A DNA stretch of 37,329 nt from JAFKKF01 sp038323025 (GTDB lineage Bacteria; Pseudomonadota; Alphaproteobacteria; Rhizobiales; Kaistiaceae), in the NCBI GenBank assembly GCA_038323025.1, contig JBBQGL010000011.1, positions 1-37,329 on the forward strand. The letters run 5' to 3'. The notes under the pieces are model-generated. The model was not told where the DNA came from, made no database searches, and saw only the letters and a list, made by a program, of their open reading frames with translations. Shown here in pieces: positions 1 through 8,073 of the stretch. How positions within the stretch are numbered: position 1 is the first letter of the stretch; every line of letters starts with the position of its first letter. The position numbers were made by a program, and so were the translations under genes.

Positions 1-1
1 G

Positions 2-1135
2 ACCGACAAGGCGGCGATGGAAGTCGAGTCCCCGATCGACGGCACGCTCGACCTGGTCATCGCCGGCGAGGGCTCCGAGCTGCCGATCGGCGGGTTGCTC
101 GCGCGCCTGAAGGCGAGCGGAGATTCTGCCCCCGCCATCGCGGCCAGGCCTCAGGCCGCGAAAGCCGCGGTGGCGACGCCGGCGGCTGGAGCAACGGCGG
201 CGGTCACAGCTCCAATCGTTTCGCCAGTGCGACCGGCATCGTCGACCCCGGCCATAGGGACGGCGCGTGTGCTCGCCTCGCCGCTGGCAAGGCGTCTGGC
301 CAGGGAACACGGCCTCGACCTCAGCGGGCTTTCCGGCACCGGCCCGCAAGGGCGCATCCGCAAGCGCGACGTGGCCGCGGCGGCGGAAGGGCGCGGCATG
401 CACCCGATGGCGTCACGTACAGCCACGCCACCCGCCGGCGGTGTCGAGCCGCTTTCGCCGATGCGTGGCCAGATCGCCCAGGCGGTTGCCCTCAGCCGCC
501 GAACCATCCCTTCCTTCGTCCTCGACCGCTGGGTGGAGACGACGGCGCTCGAACGTGCCCGGGTACGGCTTGGCCCGGAGATCGAGCGGGCGGCGGGCAT
601 CAAGCCGACCCTCACCGACTTCCTTCTGCAGGCGCTGGCCGATTCCTTCGGCGCGCATCTCGCGCTCCTCGACCGCTGGCATGAGGACGGCGGCGGCGCC
701 GGGCGCATCCGCGCCACCACCGTCGACATCGGCCTCGTCGTCGCCGTGCCCGACGGTGTCATGATCCCGGCGCTCCGCGACCTGCGCGGCAAGACGCTCG
801 CCGCGATCGCCGAGTTGCGGCAGGCCGCCGTCCAGCGCGCCCGCGCCGGACGGCTGGTGCAGTCCGATTCCGCGCCGATGGCCTTCTCCCTTTCCAATAT
901 CGGCAAGGGCGGCGCCGATCGCTTCGAGGCCATCATCAATCCCGGCCAGTCCTGCATCCTCGCGGTTGGGCGCCTCCGCGACACGGTGATTGCGCGCGGC
1001 GGGGAAGTCGCGGTTGCGCAAGGCGTCAACCTGACGCTCTCGGTCGATCACCGCCTGATCGACGGGCTCGCCGGAGCGGAGTTCCTGGAGACGCTGGCGC
1101 GGCGGATCGAACGCGGTCCGTGGGGACTTGACTGA
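2..1135 (+). CDS. 2-oxo acid dehydrogenase complex E2 component (dihydrolipoyl acyltransferase), 5' end missing
   Basis: The frame is open from base 2, so the N-terminus lies outside the window; 377 residues are visible. The fragment starts on the lipoyl-domain motif TDKAAMEVESP, whose Lys (bases 8-10) would carry the lipoyl arm. An Ala/Pro-rich linker follows, then a peripheral-subunit-binding domain (about bases 266-375, ASPLARRLAREHGLDL and GRIRKRDV), a second linker and the acyltransferase domain. That domain ends with the active-site motif DHRLIDG (His at 1049-1051, Asp at 1061-1063). In the family, E2 passes acyl groups from the E1-loaded lipoate to CoA. E1 and E3 are not in view and should lie upstream. 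The gene is convergent with the sugar ABC operon. Which 2-oxo acid or acetoin complex it belongs to cannot be decided from E2 alone. Confidence 0.93.
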   Translation, partial: TDKAAMEVESPIDGTLDLVIAGEGSELPIGGLLARLKASGDSAPAIAARPQAAKAAVATPAAGATAAVTAPIVSPVRPASSTPAIGTARVLASPLARRLAREHGLDLSGLSGTGPQGRIRKRDVAAAAEGRGMHPMASRTATPPAGGVEPLSPMRGQIAQAVALSRRTIPSFVLDRWVETTALERARVRLGPEIERAAGIKPTLTDFLLQALADSFGAHLALLDRWHEDGGGAGRIRATTVDIGLVVAVPDGVMIPALRDLRGKTLAAIAELRQAAVQRARAGRLVQSDSAPMAFSLSNIGKGGADRFEAIINPGQSCILAVGRLRDTVIARGGEVAVAQGVNLTLSVDHRLIDGLAGAEFLETLARRIERGPWGLD

Positions 1136-1195
1136 TCGACTTGTCCGGGAGGCGCTGGCAGGAAGGGATGTCCCGGATCGAGCCCGGCTGGCGGT

Positions 1196-2698
1196 TCAGG
1201 CCGCCGCGCCCAAATGGCCGTCCCGGCTGTGCCGTTCCAGGCGGGTAATGTGGGTGGCGAGCTTCTCGATGTGGTCGTAGTCGCGGATAGCGATTGCCGG
1301 CGAAAGCGTCCCGTCGGTCACCACATGGGCGCGATCGGCGGCCTCGTAGACTTCCAGCACCTCGGTACAGAACATAATGACAACGTTGCCTTCGGCGACG
1401 TAGTCGTGGAGGAGCCGGTAAATCTCGCGCTTGCTGCGGATATCGACGCCGCGGGTGGGCTCTTCAAGAAGAAGCAGGCGCGGCGCGCAATGCAGGGCCT
1501 GGGCGATGGCCACCTTCTGCTGGTTGCCGCCGGAGAGCGAGCGGATACCCTGGGTGACGGTCCGCGTCTTGACCAGGAAGCGGGTCACCGCCTCGGCCGC
1601 CAGTTCGCGCATCCGGCGCTTCTTCAGAGCCATCCCGGCGCCGGCGATGTCCGGCCGGCCGAGACGGACGAGGAGATTCTCGCCGACTGAAAAGTTGCTG
1701 TAGAGACTGAACAGGCGGGTCGCCGGCACATAGGCGCTGAAGCGTTCCGCCGCCTCGCCCTTCTCGCCGGCGATCTCGATCGTCCCGGTGCAGCGCTCAA
1801 GGCCGCCGAGAGAACGCAAGAGCTCGCGCGCTCCGGAACCCTCGACGCCGATGAGCGCGATGATCTCACCGGGGCGCGCGGTGAAGGAAATGTCGCGGAA
1901 GGCCGTGCCATGGCCCCAGCGGCTCACCTCGACCACCGGCTTGCTGCCGTGATAGGCCTCGCGGCCCTCAGACTTCGCGCTGATATCGGCGCCGCTGTCG
2001 ACCACCATTTGCTCGGCCAGACCATCCTCGGTGAGCGCCGCGCCTTCGACGACGGCGCGCACACGGCCGTCGCGGATCACAGCCACCCGGGCGGTGTGCT
2101 CGACCAGGTCGCTGAGCCGATGGGTTACGAGCAGGACAACCCGGCCCTCGGCGGCGAGCTTCTTCATCTCGCGAAAGAGTTCGTCGGACTCCTCGTCGGT
2201 GAGGGCGGAATTGGGCTCGTCGAAGAGAAAGACACGGGCATCGCGCGCAACGGCGCGGGCGATCTCGGTGCGCTGCTGGGTGGCGAGCGTGCAGTCGCCG
2301 AGAAGCGTGGCGGCGAACTGGCTGATGCCGAGCGCGTCCATCACCTTCATGTCGGCGGCGGGAACGCGCGGCCTGCGGTTGCCGTCGGCCTCGCGGCCGA
2401 CGAGGACGTTCTCCGCGACCGTTAGGTTCGGGAAGAGCTGCGGCTCCTGATGAACAACGGCGACCGCGTGCCAGTCCACGGTCGGCGACCAGGGCTTGCC
2501 ATCGAACGTCAGCGTGCCGCTGTCCTGGCTTTCCTCGCCGGCGATGATGCGCACCAGCGTGCTCTTGCCGGCGCCGTTCGGTCCGGCGATGCCGAGCACT
2601 TCGCCCGGACGGATGTCGAGATCGATGCCGGCGAGCGCGATCGTGCTGCCGTAGCGCTTCTCGAGGCCGCGGATGCTGATGCCTTGGCCGGCGTTCAT
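1196..2698 (-). CDS. Sugar ABC transporter ATPase, duplicated NBD (RbsA/MglA type)
   Basis: A 500-residue protein with two ATPase halves, the usual length for carbohydrate-importer ATPases of the RbsA/XylG/MglA group. The first half has Walker A GPNGAGKS (residues 39-46), a degenerate signature LATQQRTEIA and Walker B VFLFDEP. The second half lacks the Walker A lysine (GVEGSGARELL), which is normal for this group, but keeps the signature LSGGNQQKVAIAQAL. Its Walker B reads LLLLEEPTRGVD, with Glu where Asp is usual. It is the last gene of the minus-strand operon and its start overlaps the permease stop by 4 bases (TCAT on the plus strand), so the two are translationally coupled. It should energise the permease at 2695-3756. 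The sugar is unknown. Confidence 0.95.
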   Translation of the reverse strand: MNAGQGISIRGLEKRYGSTIALAGIDLDIRPGEVLGIAGPNGAGKSTLVRIIAGEESQDSGTLTFDGKPWSPTVDWHAVAVVHQEPQLFPNLTVAENVLVGREADGNRRPRVPAADMKVMDALGISQFAATLLGDCTLATQQRTEIARAVARDARVFLFDEPNSALTDEESDELFREMKKLAAEGRVVLLVTHRLSDLVEHTARVAVIRDGRVRAVVEGAALTEDGLAEQMVVDSGADISAKSEGREAYHGSKPVVEVSRWGHGTAFRDISFTARPGEIIALIGVEGSGARELLRSLGGLERCTGTIEIAGEKGEAAERFSAYVPATRLFSLYSNFSVGENLLVRLGRPDIAGAGMALKKRRMRELAAEAVTRFLVKTRTVTQGIRSLSGGNQQKVAIAQALHCAPRLLLLEEPTRGVDIRSKREIYRLLHDYVAEGNVVIMFCTEVLEVYEAADRAHVVTDGTLSPAIAIRDYDHIEKLATHITRLERHSRDGHLGAAA

Positions 2699-3756
2699 GC
2701 CGCCCTGCGCTTGCGGATGTTGGTAAGCAGCAGGTCGAGGGCGACGGCACCGATGGTGACGAAGCCGAGGAAGAGCTGCTGGACGTGCGGTCCGGGGCTG
2801 AGCAGCGCCAGGCCCTGCTGAAGCTCGGCGAGGAGCAGCGCGCCGCCGATCGTGCCGACGATCGTCCCCTTGCCGCCGGTCAGGCTGGCGCCGCCGATGA
2901 TGACCGCGGCGAACACCGGGAAAGTAAAGGACAGGCCGCTGTTCGGCTGCACCGTCTGGATGAACGAGAAGTCAAGGATGCCGGCGACGGTGGCGAGCAC
3001 GCCGCAAATGACGAAGGCGAGGACCTTGTACTTCGCCACCGGCAGGCGGGCGAGCCTCGCCGCCACCGGATTGCCGCCGATTGCCATCAGGCGGAACCCG
3101 AAAAGCGACCGGTGCAGCAGCCAGCCGACGACCAGCGCCAGCGCCACCATCCAGAGCACTTCGAGGGAAATCGGGTGCGACCCGAAGCTCGAGGTGAGGC
3201 CGGTGAAGAAATTCAGCTGCGCCTCGGGGACTTCGGCGCCGGGCGGAGGGTAAGCCGGGTTGAAGGTCGAGGTGTGCGTAATCCAGAGCGAAATGCCGTA
3301 GAGCAGGTTGTAGCTGCCGAGAGTCACGATGAAGGAAGGTATCTTCAGGCGGGTGACCAGGAGCCCGTTGAAGAGGCCGAGTATGGCGCCGGTGGCGATA
3401 GCCAGGATCAGCGCGAGATAGACCGGGACGCCGTAGACGATCCAGGCCACGGCGAGCACGTTGGCGCCGAGGCCATACATGGCGCCGAACGACAGGTCGA
3501 TCTCGCCGACGACGATGACCAGCGTCAGGCCGAGCGACATGATCGCCACGGAGCTCATCGCGCGGAGTACCGAGATGCCGACGTCGACGTTGAACGAGTT
3601 GGGCTTGGCGATGAAGATGACGATCGCGACGGCGACGATGGCAACGAACAGGCCCCCCATGCGGAGGGCGATGTCGAAGGTCGCCTGACCGGCGCCCGAG
3701 AAGCTCGGGCGGGACGTCTCGGCCGGGGCGGTCTCGCGGGAATCGGCGCTGGTCAT
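2695..3756 (-). CDS. Sugar ABC transporter permease (RbsC/BPD_transp_2 family)
   Basis: A 353-residue hydrophobic protein with many membrane helices. It has typical RbsC-family blocks: IMSLGLTLVIVVGEIDLSFG, GLFNGLLVTRLKIPSFIVTL and FAAVIIGGASLTGGKGTIVG. The soluble N-terminus (about 30 residues) is Ser/Thr/Glu rich. A GGAAG ribosome site lies 5 bases before the ATG. Only one permease gene belongs to this importer, so it probably works as a homodimer, as in RbsABC. It lies between the binding-protein gene, from which a stable hairpin separates it, and the ATPase gene, which it overlaps. Confidence 0.95.
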   Translation of the reverse strand: MTSADSRETAPAETSRPSFSGAGQATFDIALRMGGLFVAIVAVAIVIFIAKPNSFNVDVGISVLRAMSSVAIMSLGLTLVIVVGEIDLSFGAMYGLGANVLAVAWIVYGVPVYLALILAIATGAILGLFNGLLVTRLKIPSFIVTLGSYNLLYGISLWITHTSTFNPAYPPPGAEVPEAQLNFFTGLTSSFGSHPISLEVLWMVALALVVGWLLHRSLFGFRLMAIGGNPVAARLARLPVAKYKVLAFVICGVLATVAGILDFSFIQTVQPNSGLSFTFPVFAAVIIGGASLTGGKGTIVGTIGGALLLAELQQGLALLSPGPHVQQLFLGFVTIGAVALDLLLTNIRKRRAA

Positions 3757-3787
3757 TGGAACTTCCGTCTGGCGTCGCGGAAAGAAA

Positions 3788-3811
3788 CGGGGCCGGGTTG
3801 TCCCGGCCCCG
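3788..3811 (-). terminator. Stable hairpin between binding-protein and permease genes
   Basis: A perfect 10-bp GC stem (CGGGGCCGGG with CCCGGCCCCG) closes a 4-base loop. It starts 11 bases after the stop of the binding-protein gene in the minus direction and is followed on the transcript by a short U-rich stretch (GUUUCUUU). A hairpin at this place in a sugar ABC operon usually acts as a partial terminator or 3'-end protector that keeps binding-protein mRNA in excess over permease mRNA. That function is inference; the fold is seen directly. Confidence 0.7.
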
Positions 3812-3822
3812 CGGTCTTGAGC

Positions 3823-4935
3823 CTACTTCTGGCCGAGGATGCGGTCGAGTTCGGTACGCGCCGCCGCGACGTCGGCCTTCATCACCGGCTTGAGGGTCTG
3901 GGTGTTGGGCAGAATCACGCCGTTCTTCAGGAACTGGGCGCAGGCAGGGCCGCCGAAGGCGGCCTGATCCGACCAGCGCTGGTCGAGAGCGGCAACCTGG
4001 ATGCCCTTCTCGATGCCGTCGAGCTGACCCTTCGAGACGTTCCAGCCGATCGTGTAGACCTGTCCCGTCTTGTTCAGGCTCTCGATGGCGCGGTTGGCGT
4101 GCTCGGCGCCGATGTCCACGTTCTCGATGAACTGCACGTCGGGATTGGCCGACAGGAACGTGCGGTACGAGTCGTAGGTCTGGCCGGGGTCGTAACTGAC
4201 GTTCAGCCCGTTTTCCTCGGTGGTGACGAACTTGGCGTCGGGGATGGCCTTCATGATCGTGTCATGGAAGCCCTTCATGCGGCCCTGCGCCCAGAACTGG
4301 GTGGGGTCGCCGCCGGAGACGGCGAATACCTTCAGGTCTTTCTTCTCGGCCTTCATCCAGTCGAGCACGATCTGGGCGGCGGTCTGGCCCTCCAGCGGCG
4401 GCAACTGGGTGAAGTTGGTGAACTCATGTCCGCGCGAGGTCACGCCGGCCGTGAACACCGGGATACCCTGATCCATCAGCTTGTTGACGATCGCGGTGGT
4501 CGAGTCGGAACTGACCGGCTCGATGCCGATGCAATCGATCTCGCCGGCGGCGAGCTTGGCCTCGATCTGCGAGACCTGCTGGTTGGCGTCGGTCTGGACC
4601 GGCGCGATCGAGGCACACGTCATGCCCGGCAGGATCGCCTGACCCAACTTGCAGCCGGTGTCGAAGCCGGCGGCGTATTGCGGCGAGAAAAGCGGAATGC
4701 CGGAGGCCTGGTAGGAAAAGACGTAGTTGATCGGCTGGCCGGCCTTGAGCTTGGCGGCGATGCGGTCAGCGAGCTTGAAGGTGCCCCAGTCGCGCTTCAC
4801 GGTCAGGGGCGCACCCTCGACCTTTTCACCCGAAGTCGGGATTTGCGACTGGCTGTCCGCGGCCACGGCCGCGGTCACTCCCAGCGCGCCGATCATGGCG
4901 ATCGCCGCTGCGCTCAATTTCCAATGCTTCTTCAT
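3823..4935 (-). CDS. Periplasmic sugar-binding protein of ABC importer (RbsB-like)
   Basis: A 370-residue protein with a clear Sec signal peptide (MKKHWKLS, a hydrophobic stretch, cleavage near AAVA|AD at residue 25-26). The mature part reads as a type I periplasmic binding protein of the RbsB/Peripla_BP_4 kind: an N-lobe with QANQQVSQIEAKLAAGEIDC-like repeats that count off bound sugar, then IPVFTAGV and later VQFIENVDIGAEHANRAIES. A strong GGGAGAG ribosome site lies 5 bases before the ATG. It delivers the substrate to the permease at 2695-3756. It is longer than RbsB (about 290 residues) and differs clearly from the second binding protein at 19058-20092, so the two importers probably take different, perhaps related, compounds. 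Confidence 0.93.
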   Translation of the reverse strand: MKKHWKLSAAAIAMIGALGVTAAVAADSQSQIPTSGEKVEGAPLTVKRDWGTFKLADRIAAKLKAGQPINYVFSYQASGIPLFSPQYAAGFDTGCKLGQAILPGMTCASIAPVQTDANQQVSQIEAKLAAGEIDCIGIEPVSSDSTTAIVNKLMDQGIPVFTAGVTSRGHEFTNFTQLPPLEGQTAAQIVLDWMKAEKKDLKVFAVSGGDPTQFWAQGRMKGFHDTIMKAIPDAKFVTTEENGLNVSYDPGQTYDSYRTFLSANPDVQFIENVDIGAEHANRAIESLNKTGQVYTIGWNVSKGQLDGIEKGIQVAALDQRWSDQAAFGGPACAQFLKNGVILPNTQTLKPVMKADVAAARTELDRILGQK

Positions 4936-4995
4936 CTATTCTCTCCCAGGAAACGGCTTCTTGTGCCGGTTGATGTTGCTTCTGAAATCCCCCTG

Positions 4996-6132
4996 TCAGC
5001 GCGACAGGACCTTCTCGCTGCGATAGCCGTCCACCACCTCTTCGATGACCTCGATGCCGAGGCCGGGGCCGGTCGGCGGATAGACCCAGCCGTTGACGTG
5101 GTCGAACGGCTTGGTCACCAGATCGTGCTGCATCGGATTGCGCAGCGGCTTGAACTCGAACAGCTTGCAGGCCGGCGAGTTGAACGAGATCGCGAGGCTC
5201 GCCGCGGTGACGATCGCCGACGACCAGGCATGGGCATTGGCCTGGCGGCGGTAAAACTCGCAGCGCTCGGTGATCTTCTTGAAGCCGGTGATGCCCTCGG
5301 CGCGGCCGGGGTCGACGCCGAGCACGTCGACCGTGCCGGTCGCCAGAATCCGTTCGAACTGCTCCAGCGTCCACTCGCGCTCGCCATAGGCGATGCGGGT
5401 CGTCGTCTTGGCGCGAAGGTTGGCGTAACCCTCGGGATCCCAGGCGCCCAGAGGCTCCTCGATCCAGGCGAGGTTGTATTCCTCCATCGCCCTGGCGCGG
5501 CGCACCGCGTCGGTGACGTCCCACTTGATGGCGATGCCGTTGTCGATCATCAGCATCTTGTCGCCGAGCACCTCGCGCATCGCCTTGACGTACGCGACGT
5601 CGCGGTCGTGCTCATAACCGAGGCGGGCATTGCCGCGCTTGCCGAAGCCGGTCTTCAGGCCCTGCAAGCCGGTCGAGACCCACTCGGCGGTCTCTTCGGC
5701 CATCTCGGGGATCGACTCGTAATGGGCATGGCAGGAGGCGATAGCGGGCAGCTTCTCGTGCACCGGGCCGCCGAGCAGATCGAGGACGCTCTTGCCGAGC
5801 GCCTTGCCCTTCAGGTCCCAGAGCGCGATGTCGATGGCGGCGGTCGCGTAGGACGCGATGCCGCCGTGGTAGCCATACCACCAGGCCTGCTGCTTGTTCT
5901 GCCGCCACAGCGTCTCGGTCTGTACCGGGTCCTTGCCGATCAGATTCGGCGCCATGCCCTCGATGATCGCCTTGGCGGCGAAATTGGCCTCGGGGAACTG
6001 GGTGATCGACTCGCCCCATCCCACCTGACCGTCGTCCGCCGTGATCTTGGCAAGGCAGAGGTGGCGGAGCGCATTGAAGTCGTTCGGCTCCGGATAGCTG
6101 ACCGGAATGGCCTCGACCTTGGCGATTTTCAT
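4996..6132 (-). CDS. Enolase-superfamily dehydratase/racemase (mandelate racemase/muconate lactonizing group)
   Basis: A 378-residue protein with the two-domain layout of acid-sugar dehydratases. Visible candidates for the catalytic set are K160 and K165 (LKTGFGKRG), metal ligands D197 (MIDNG), E225/E226 (WIEEPL) and E251 (YGERE), and the Asp-His dyad D274 (GVDPGRAEG) and H301 (NAHAWSS). The D-E-E plus dyad pattern places it in the mandelate racemase subgroup, whose bacterial members mostly remove water from sugar acids to give 2-keto-3-deoxy acids. The lysine loop is wider than the usual KxK, so the substrate may be unusual. A ribosome site (AGGAAAC) overlaps the stop of the SMP-30 gene 9 bases upstream. 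Context suggests it acts after the lactonase. The exact substrate cannot be named. Confidence 0.92.
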   Translation of the reverse strand: MKIAKVEAIPVSYPEPNDFNALRHLCLAKITADDGQVGWGESITQFPEANFAAKAIIEGMAPNLIGKDPVQTETLWRQNKQQAWWYGYHGGIASYATAAIDIALWDLKGKALGKSVLDLLGGPVHEKLPAIASCHAHYESIPEMAEETAEWVSTGLQGLKTGFGKRGNARLGYEHDRDVAYVKAMREVLGDKMLMIDNGIAIKWDVTDAVRRARAMEEYNLAWIEEPLGAWDPEGYANLRAKTTTRIAYGEREWTLEQFERILATGTVDVLGVDPGRAEGITGFKKITERCEFYRRQANAHAWSSAIVTAASLAISFNSPACKLFEFKPLRNPMQHDLVTKPFDHVNGWVYPPTGPGLGIEVIEEVVDGYRSEKVLSR

Positions 6133-6141
6133 TCTTGTTTC

Positions 6142-7020
6142 CTAGCCGATTGCGCCGCGGAAGAGCGGCATTCCCTCTACGCCGACGTCGACCCGGATAA
6201 GCCGGCCGGTCATGGCCGAGCCGCTGACGTCGAAAGGCCCCATGTCGCAGCAGAAGAGCTTGCCGCCCTTGCCGAAGACGCAGTTGAGGATCGTACCGCC
6301 GGTCTCGACGAAGTCCATGTGCTTGCCGTCCCGGTCGAAGACATCGACGCCGCCGCCGGCGACCGCGGTGATCCAGAGATTGCCCTTCGCGTCGATCTTC
6401 AAGCCATCCGGAATGTGGCCCGGGGGCATCTGGCAGATGACTTTCTTGCTGCCGTCCGGCTTCCGCCGGACAACGTTGAGGGTGTACGACTCGACCCAGA
6501 CGATGGAGCCGTCCGCCTCGGCGACGATGCCGTTCGGATAGACGTGGTCGAGTTCCTCGACGATCTTCGCCTTGCCGTTCTTCTCGATCACCACGATGCG
6601 GCCAGGATGAGGCTTGGTATCGGGCGCCCAGTCGCCGGAATCGGTGAACCACAGGCGGCCGTCGGGCGCGAAGGTGAGGTCGTTTGGCCCGTCGAACTTC
6701 ACGCCGTCGGCCTCGGTGACCAGGATTTCGACCTTGCCGTTCGGCAGCGTCTTCTGGATCGACGGCGGGCGCTGCACCGGGGCTTTCCATCCGCCGATCG
6801 TGGCGTACTGGGTCGAATAGACCGCCCCGTCGCTGCCCAGCATGCAGGCATTCGGCCCGCCACCGACATCGGCATAGACGCCGGCCTTGTTGGTCTTGGG
6901 GTCCCACACGCCGATCGCGCTCGCGTAGGAGTTCGCGTAGATGACGCGGCCGTCATCAAGCTCATAGGGCCCTTCCGGGTGCCCGAGGCCGGTCGTGCAG
7001 ACCGTGATCGGCTTCTTCAT
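6142..7020 (-). CDS. SMP-30/gluconolactonase/LRE family lactonase
   Basis: A 292-residue six-bladed propeller protein of the SMP-30 family with no signal peptide, so cytosolic. The divalent-metal ligands of the family are all present in order: E16 (HPEGP), N113 (GPNDLTF), N163 (YPNGI) and D205 (IPDGLKID). Family members open sugar lactones to aldonic acids. It lies between the SDR dehydrogenase (19 bases upstream) and the dehydratase (9 bases downstream), the order expected for a route from sugar to lactone to acid to 2-keto-3-deoxy acid. A GGGAGGA ribosome site precedes the ATG. A second lactonase-type enzyme (8177-9046) of a different fold lies in the divergent operon. Confidence 0.92.
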   Translation of the reverse strand: MKKPITVCTTGLGHPEGPYELDDGRVIYANSYASAIGVWDPKTNKAGVYADVGGGPNACMLGSDGAVYSTQYATIGGWKAPVQRPPSIQKTLPNGKVEILVTEADGVKFDGPNDLTFAPDGRLWFTDSGDWAPDTKPHPGRIVVIEKNGKAKIVEELDHVYPNGIVAEADGSIVWVESYTLNVVRRKPDGSKKVICQMPPGHIPDGLKIDAKGNLWITAVAGGGVDVFDRDGKHMDFVETGGTILNCVFGKGGKLFCCDMGPFDVSGSAMTGRLIRVDVGVEGMPLFRGAIG

Positions 7021-7039
7021 TCTGTCCTCCCGTTGCTCG

Positions 7040-7789
7040 TCACCAGGTCACGAGGCCGCCGGTGAAATTGATCGCCTGCCCGGTCATGTACGCCGACTCC
7101 GGGGATAGAAGAAACCAGATGAGCGCGGCGCATTCGTCGGGCGACGAGCCGCGTCCGAGCGGCACCGACCGGTTCCGGGCAGCCCGCCACTCGTCCGCGG
7201 TCGATCCACGCATCGGCGCGACCTTCTCGAGAACCGCTTCCTGCATGGGCGTGTCGACGATGCCCGGCAGGATGGCATTGACCCGCACCGGGCGCGAAGC
7301 CAGGGCATAAGCGAAGGAGCGGGTGATCGACAGGATCGTCGTCTTCGATGCGGCGTAGGTCGCGACCTCGATGGTGGTGGCCAGCTTGGCCGAGCTCGAG
7401 GACAGGTTGACGATCGATGCGCCGGGCCTCATGCGCGGCCCGACCTTCTGGCAGAGGAAGAAGATCGTCTCGGCGTTGACCGTCTGCACCTTACGCCATT
7501 CCTCGACGGTGACGTCGAAGATCGGCTTGATCAGGATGATGCCCGCCGAATTGACCAGATAGTCGGCGCCGTCGGCCCATGCGGCCACCTCGTCGCGTGC
7601 CACGGGGTCGGTTAGGTCCGCCGCCAGGGTCTCGCAGTGCGGGCCCTTCAGGTCGGCGAGGCTGCCGGCGTTCACGTCCACGGCCAGCACGCCCGCGCCT
7701 TCGCGAAGCAGCCGGCGGACGACTGCCCTGCCGATGCCGCTCCCCGCTCCGGTGACGACCCCCCGCCGCCGATCCGCTGGCGCACCCAT
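7040..7789 (-). CDS. SDR-family NAD(P)-dependent dehydrogenase (first gene of minus operon)
   Basis: A 249-residue classical short-chain dehydrogenase. The dinucleotide site TGAGSGIG lies at residues 13-20, the catalytic Ser block at NLSSSSAK, and the YxxxK pair in YAASKTTI. The C-terminal MTGQAINFTGG matches classical SDRs that oxidise sugars or 3-oxo compounds. The N-terminus is short (MGAPADRRRGVVTG), with a GGGAGGG ribosome site 11 bases upstream, rather far. A well-formed promoter with an operator-like site lies about 50 bases upstream (7836-7865). As the first gene before lactonase and dehydratase genes, it is the best candidate for the enzyme that oxidises the imported sugar to its lactone. 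That is inference. Confidence 0.92.
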   Translation of the reverse strand: MGAPADRRRGVVTGAGSGIGRAVVRRLLREGAGVLAVDVNAGSLADLKGPHCETLAADLTDPVARDEVAAWADGADYLVNSAGIILIKPIFDVTVEEWRKVQTVNAETIFFLCQKVGPRMRPGASIVNLSSSSAKLATTIEVATYAASKTTILSITRSFAYALASRPVRVNAILPGIVDTPMQEAVLEKVAPMRGSTADEWRAARNRSVPLGRGSSPDECAALIWFLLSPESAYMTGQAINFTGGLVTW

Positions 7790-7835
7790 CCGCGAAACGT
7801 CCCTCCCGTCGCGCCCTTCGGCGTCTTTGGGATGG

Positions 7836-7865
7836 ACTATATTGAAACGTTATTGAAGGGCGCAA
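7836..7865 (-). promoter_or_regulatory. Promoter of the minus-strand operon with embedded operator
   Basis: Read on the minus strand, TTGCGC (7865-7860) is followed after 18 bases by TATAGT (7841-7836), a good sigma-70-type pair. Transcription would start near 7829, about 40 bases before the SDR ATG. The spacer contains the operator-like site at 7842-7855, where a bound repressor would block RNA polymerase. Confidence 0.6.
7842..7855 (+). promoter_or_regulatory. Operator-like site 1 (LacI-family type)
   Basis: TTGAAACGTTATTG, centred on a CG step (7848-7849) with an inner AACGTT palindrome. The form GAAACG with a central CG is typical of LacI-family operators. It lies between the -35 and -10 boxes of the minus-strand promoter and shares TTGAAACG with site 2. 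The outer half-sites are poorly symmetric, so the call depends on recurrence and position. Confidence 0.5.
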
Positions 7866-8019
7866 GCCCATATCGGCAACACCGGGCCGCGCCGGCGGAA
7901 CGACTCCCCGAAGCGCGTCTATTCCCGGAGCAAATCCCTTTGGTAGCGCGGGTAATCGGCCCTCCGCGCAGCAGGCCAGCCCGCTGCATTCCACGCGGGA
8001 ATGCGCACCGGAGCCGTGC

Positions 8020-8048
8020 TTGCGTCACTCGGTCGCCTCGGCTATGGA
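8020..8048 (+). promoter_or_regulatory. Weak candidate promoter of the plus-strand operon
   Basis: TTGCGT (8020-8025) and TATGGA (8043-8048) are separated by 17 bases. The -35 box equals that of the minus promoter in five of six bases; the -10 box is weak. Operator-like site 2 follows immediately and would cover the start point. The leader to the first GTG would be about 120 bases. Confidence 0.35.
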
Positions 8049-8062
8049 TTGAAACGATATTT
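8049..8062 (+). promoter_or_regulatory. Operator-like site 2 (LacI-family type)
   Basis: TTGAAACGATATTT, centred on CG at 8055-8056. With one extra base on the left it matches site 1 at 12 of 13 positions (ATTGAAACGWTAT) in the same orientation. The left half is intact and the right half is degenerate. Its place just downstream of a candidate -10 box suits repression of the amidohydrolase operon. Confidence 0.5.
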
Positions 8063-8073
8063 TTCGGCGGCGA

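Noticed and set aside
1144..1177. TCCGGGA/TCCCGGA inverted repeat between the E2 and ABC ATPase genes
   Set aside because: Only 7 bp with a 20-base loop and no T run on either strand, so too weak to call a terminator.
4949..4960. GGAAACGGCTTC upstream of the first binding-protein gene, similar to the operator-like sites
   Set aside because: It is inside the operon, has poor symmetry and no promoter boxes nearby, so probably chance.
2785..7065. A 1426-codon open frame on the plus strand
   Set aside because: It runs antisense across four clear minus-strand genes and their spacers. Its composition (long runs of Asp, Arg, Gly, His with no fold) is typical of antisense frames in GC-rich coding DNA.
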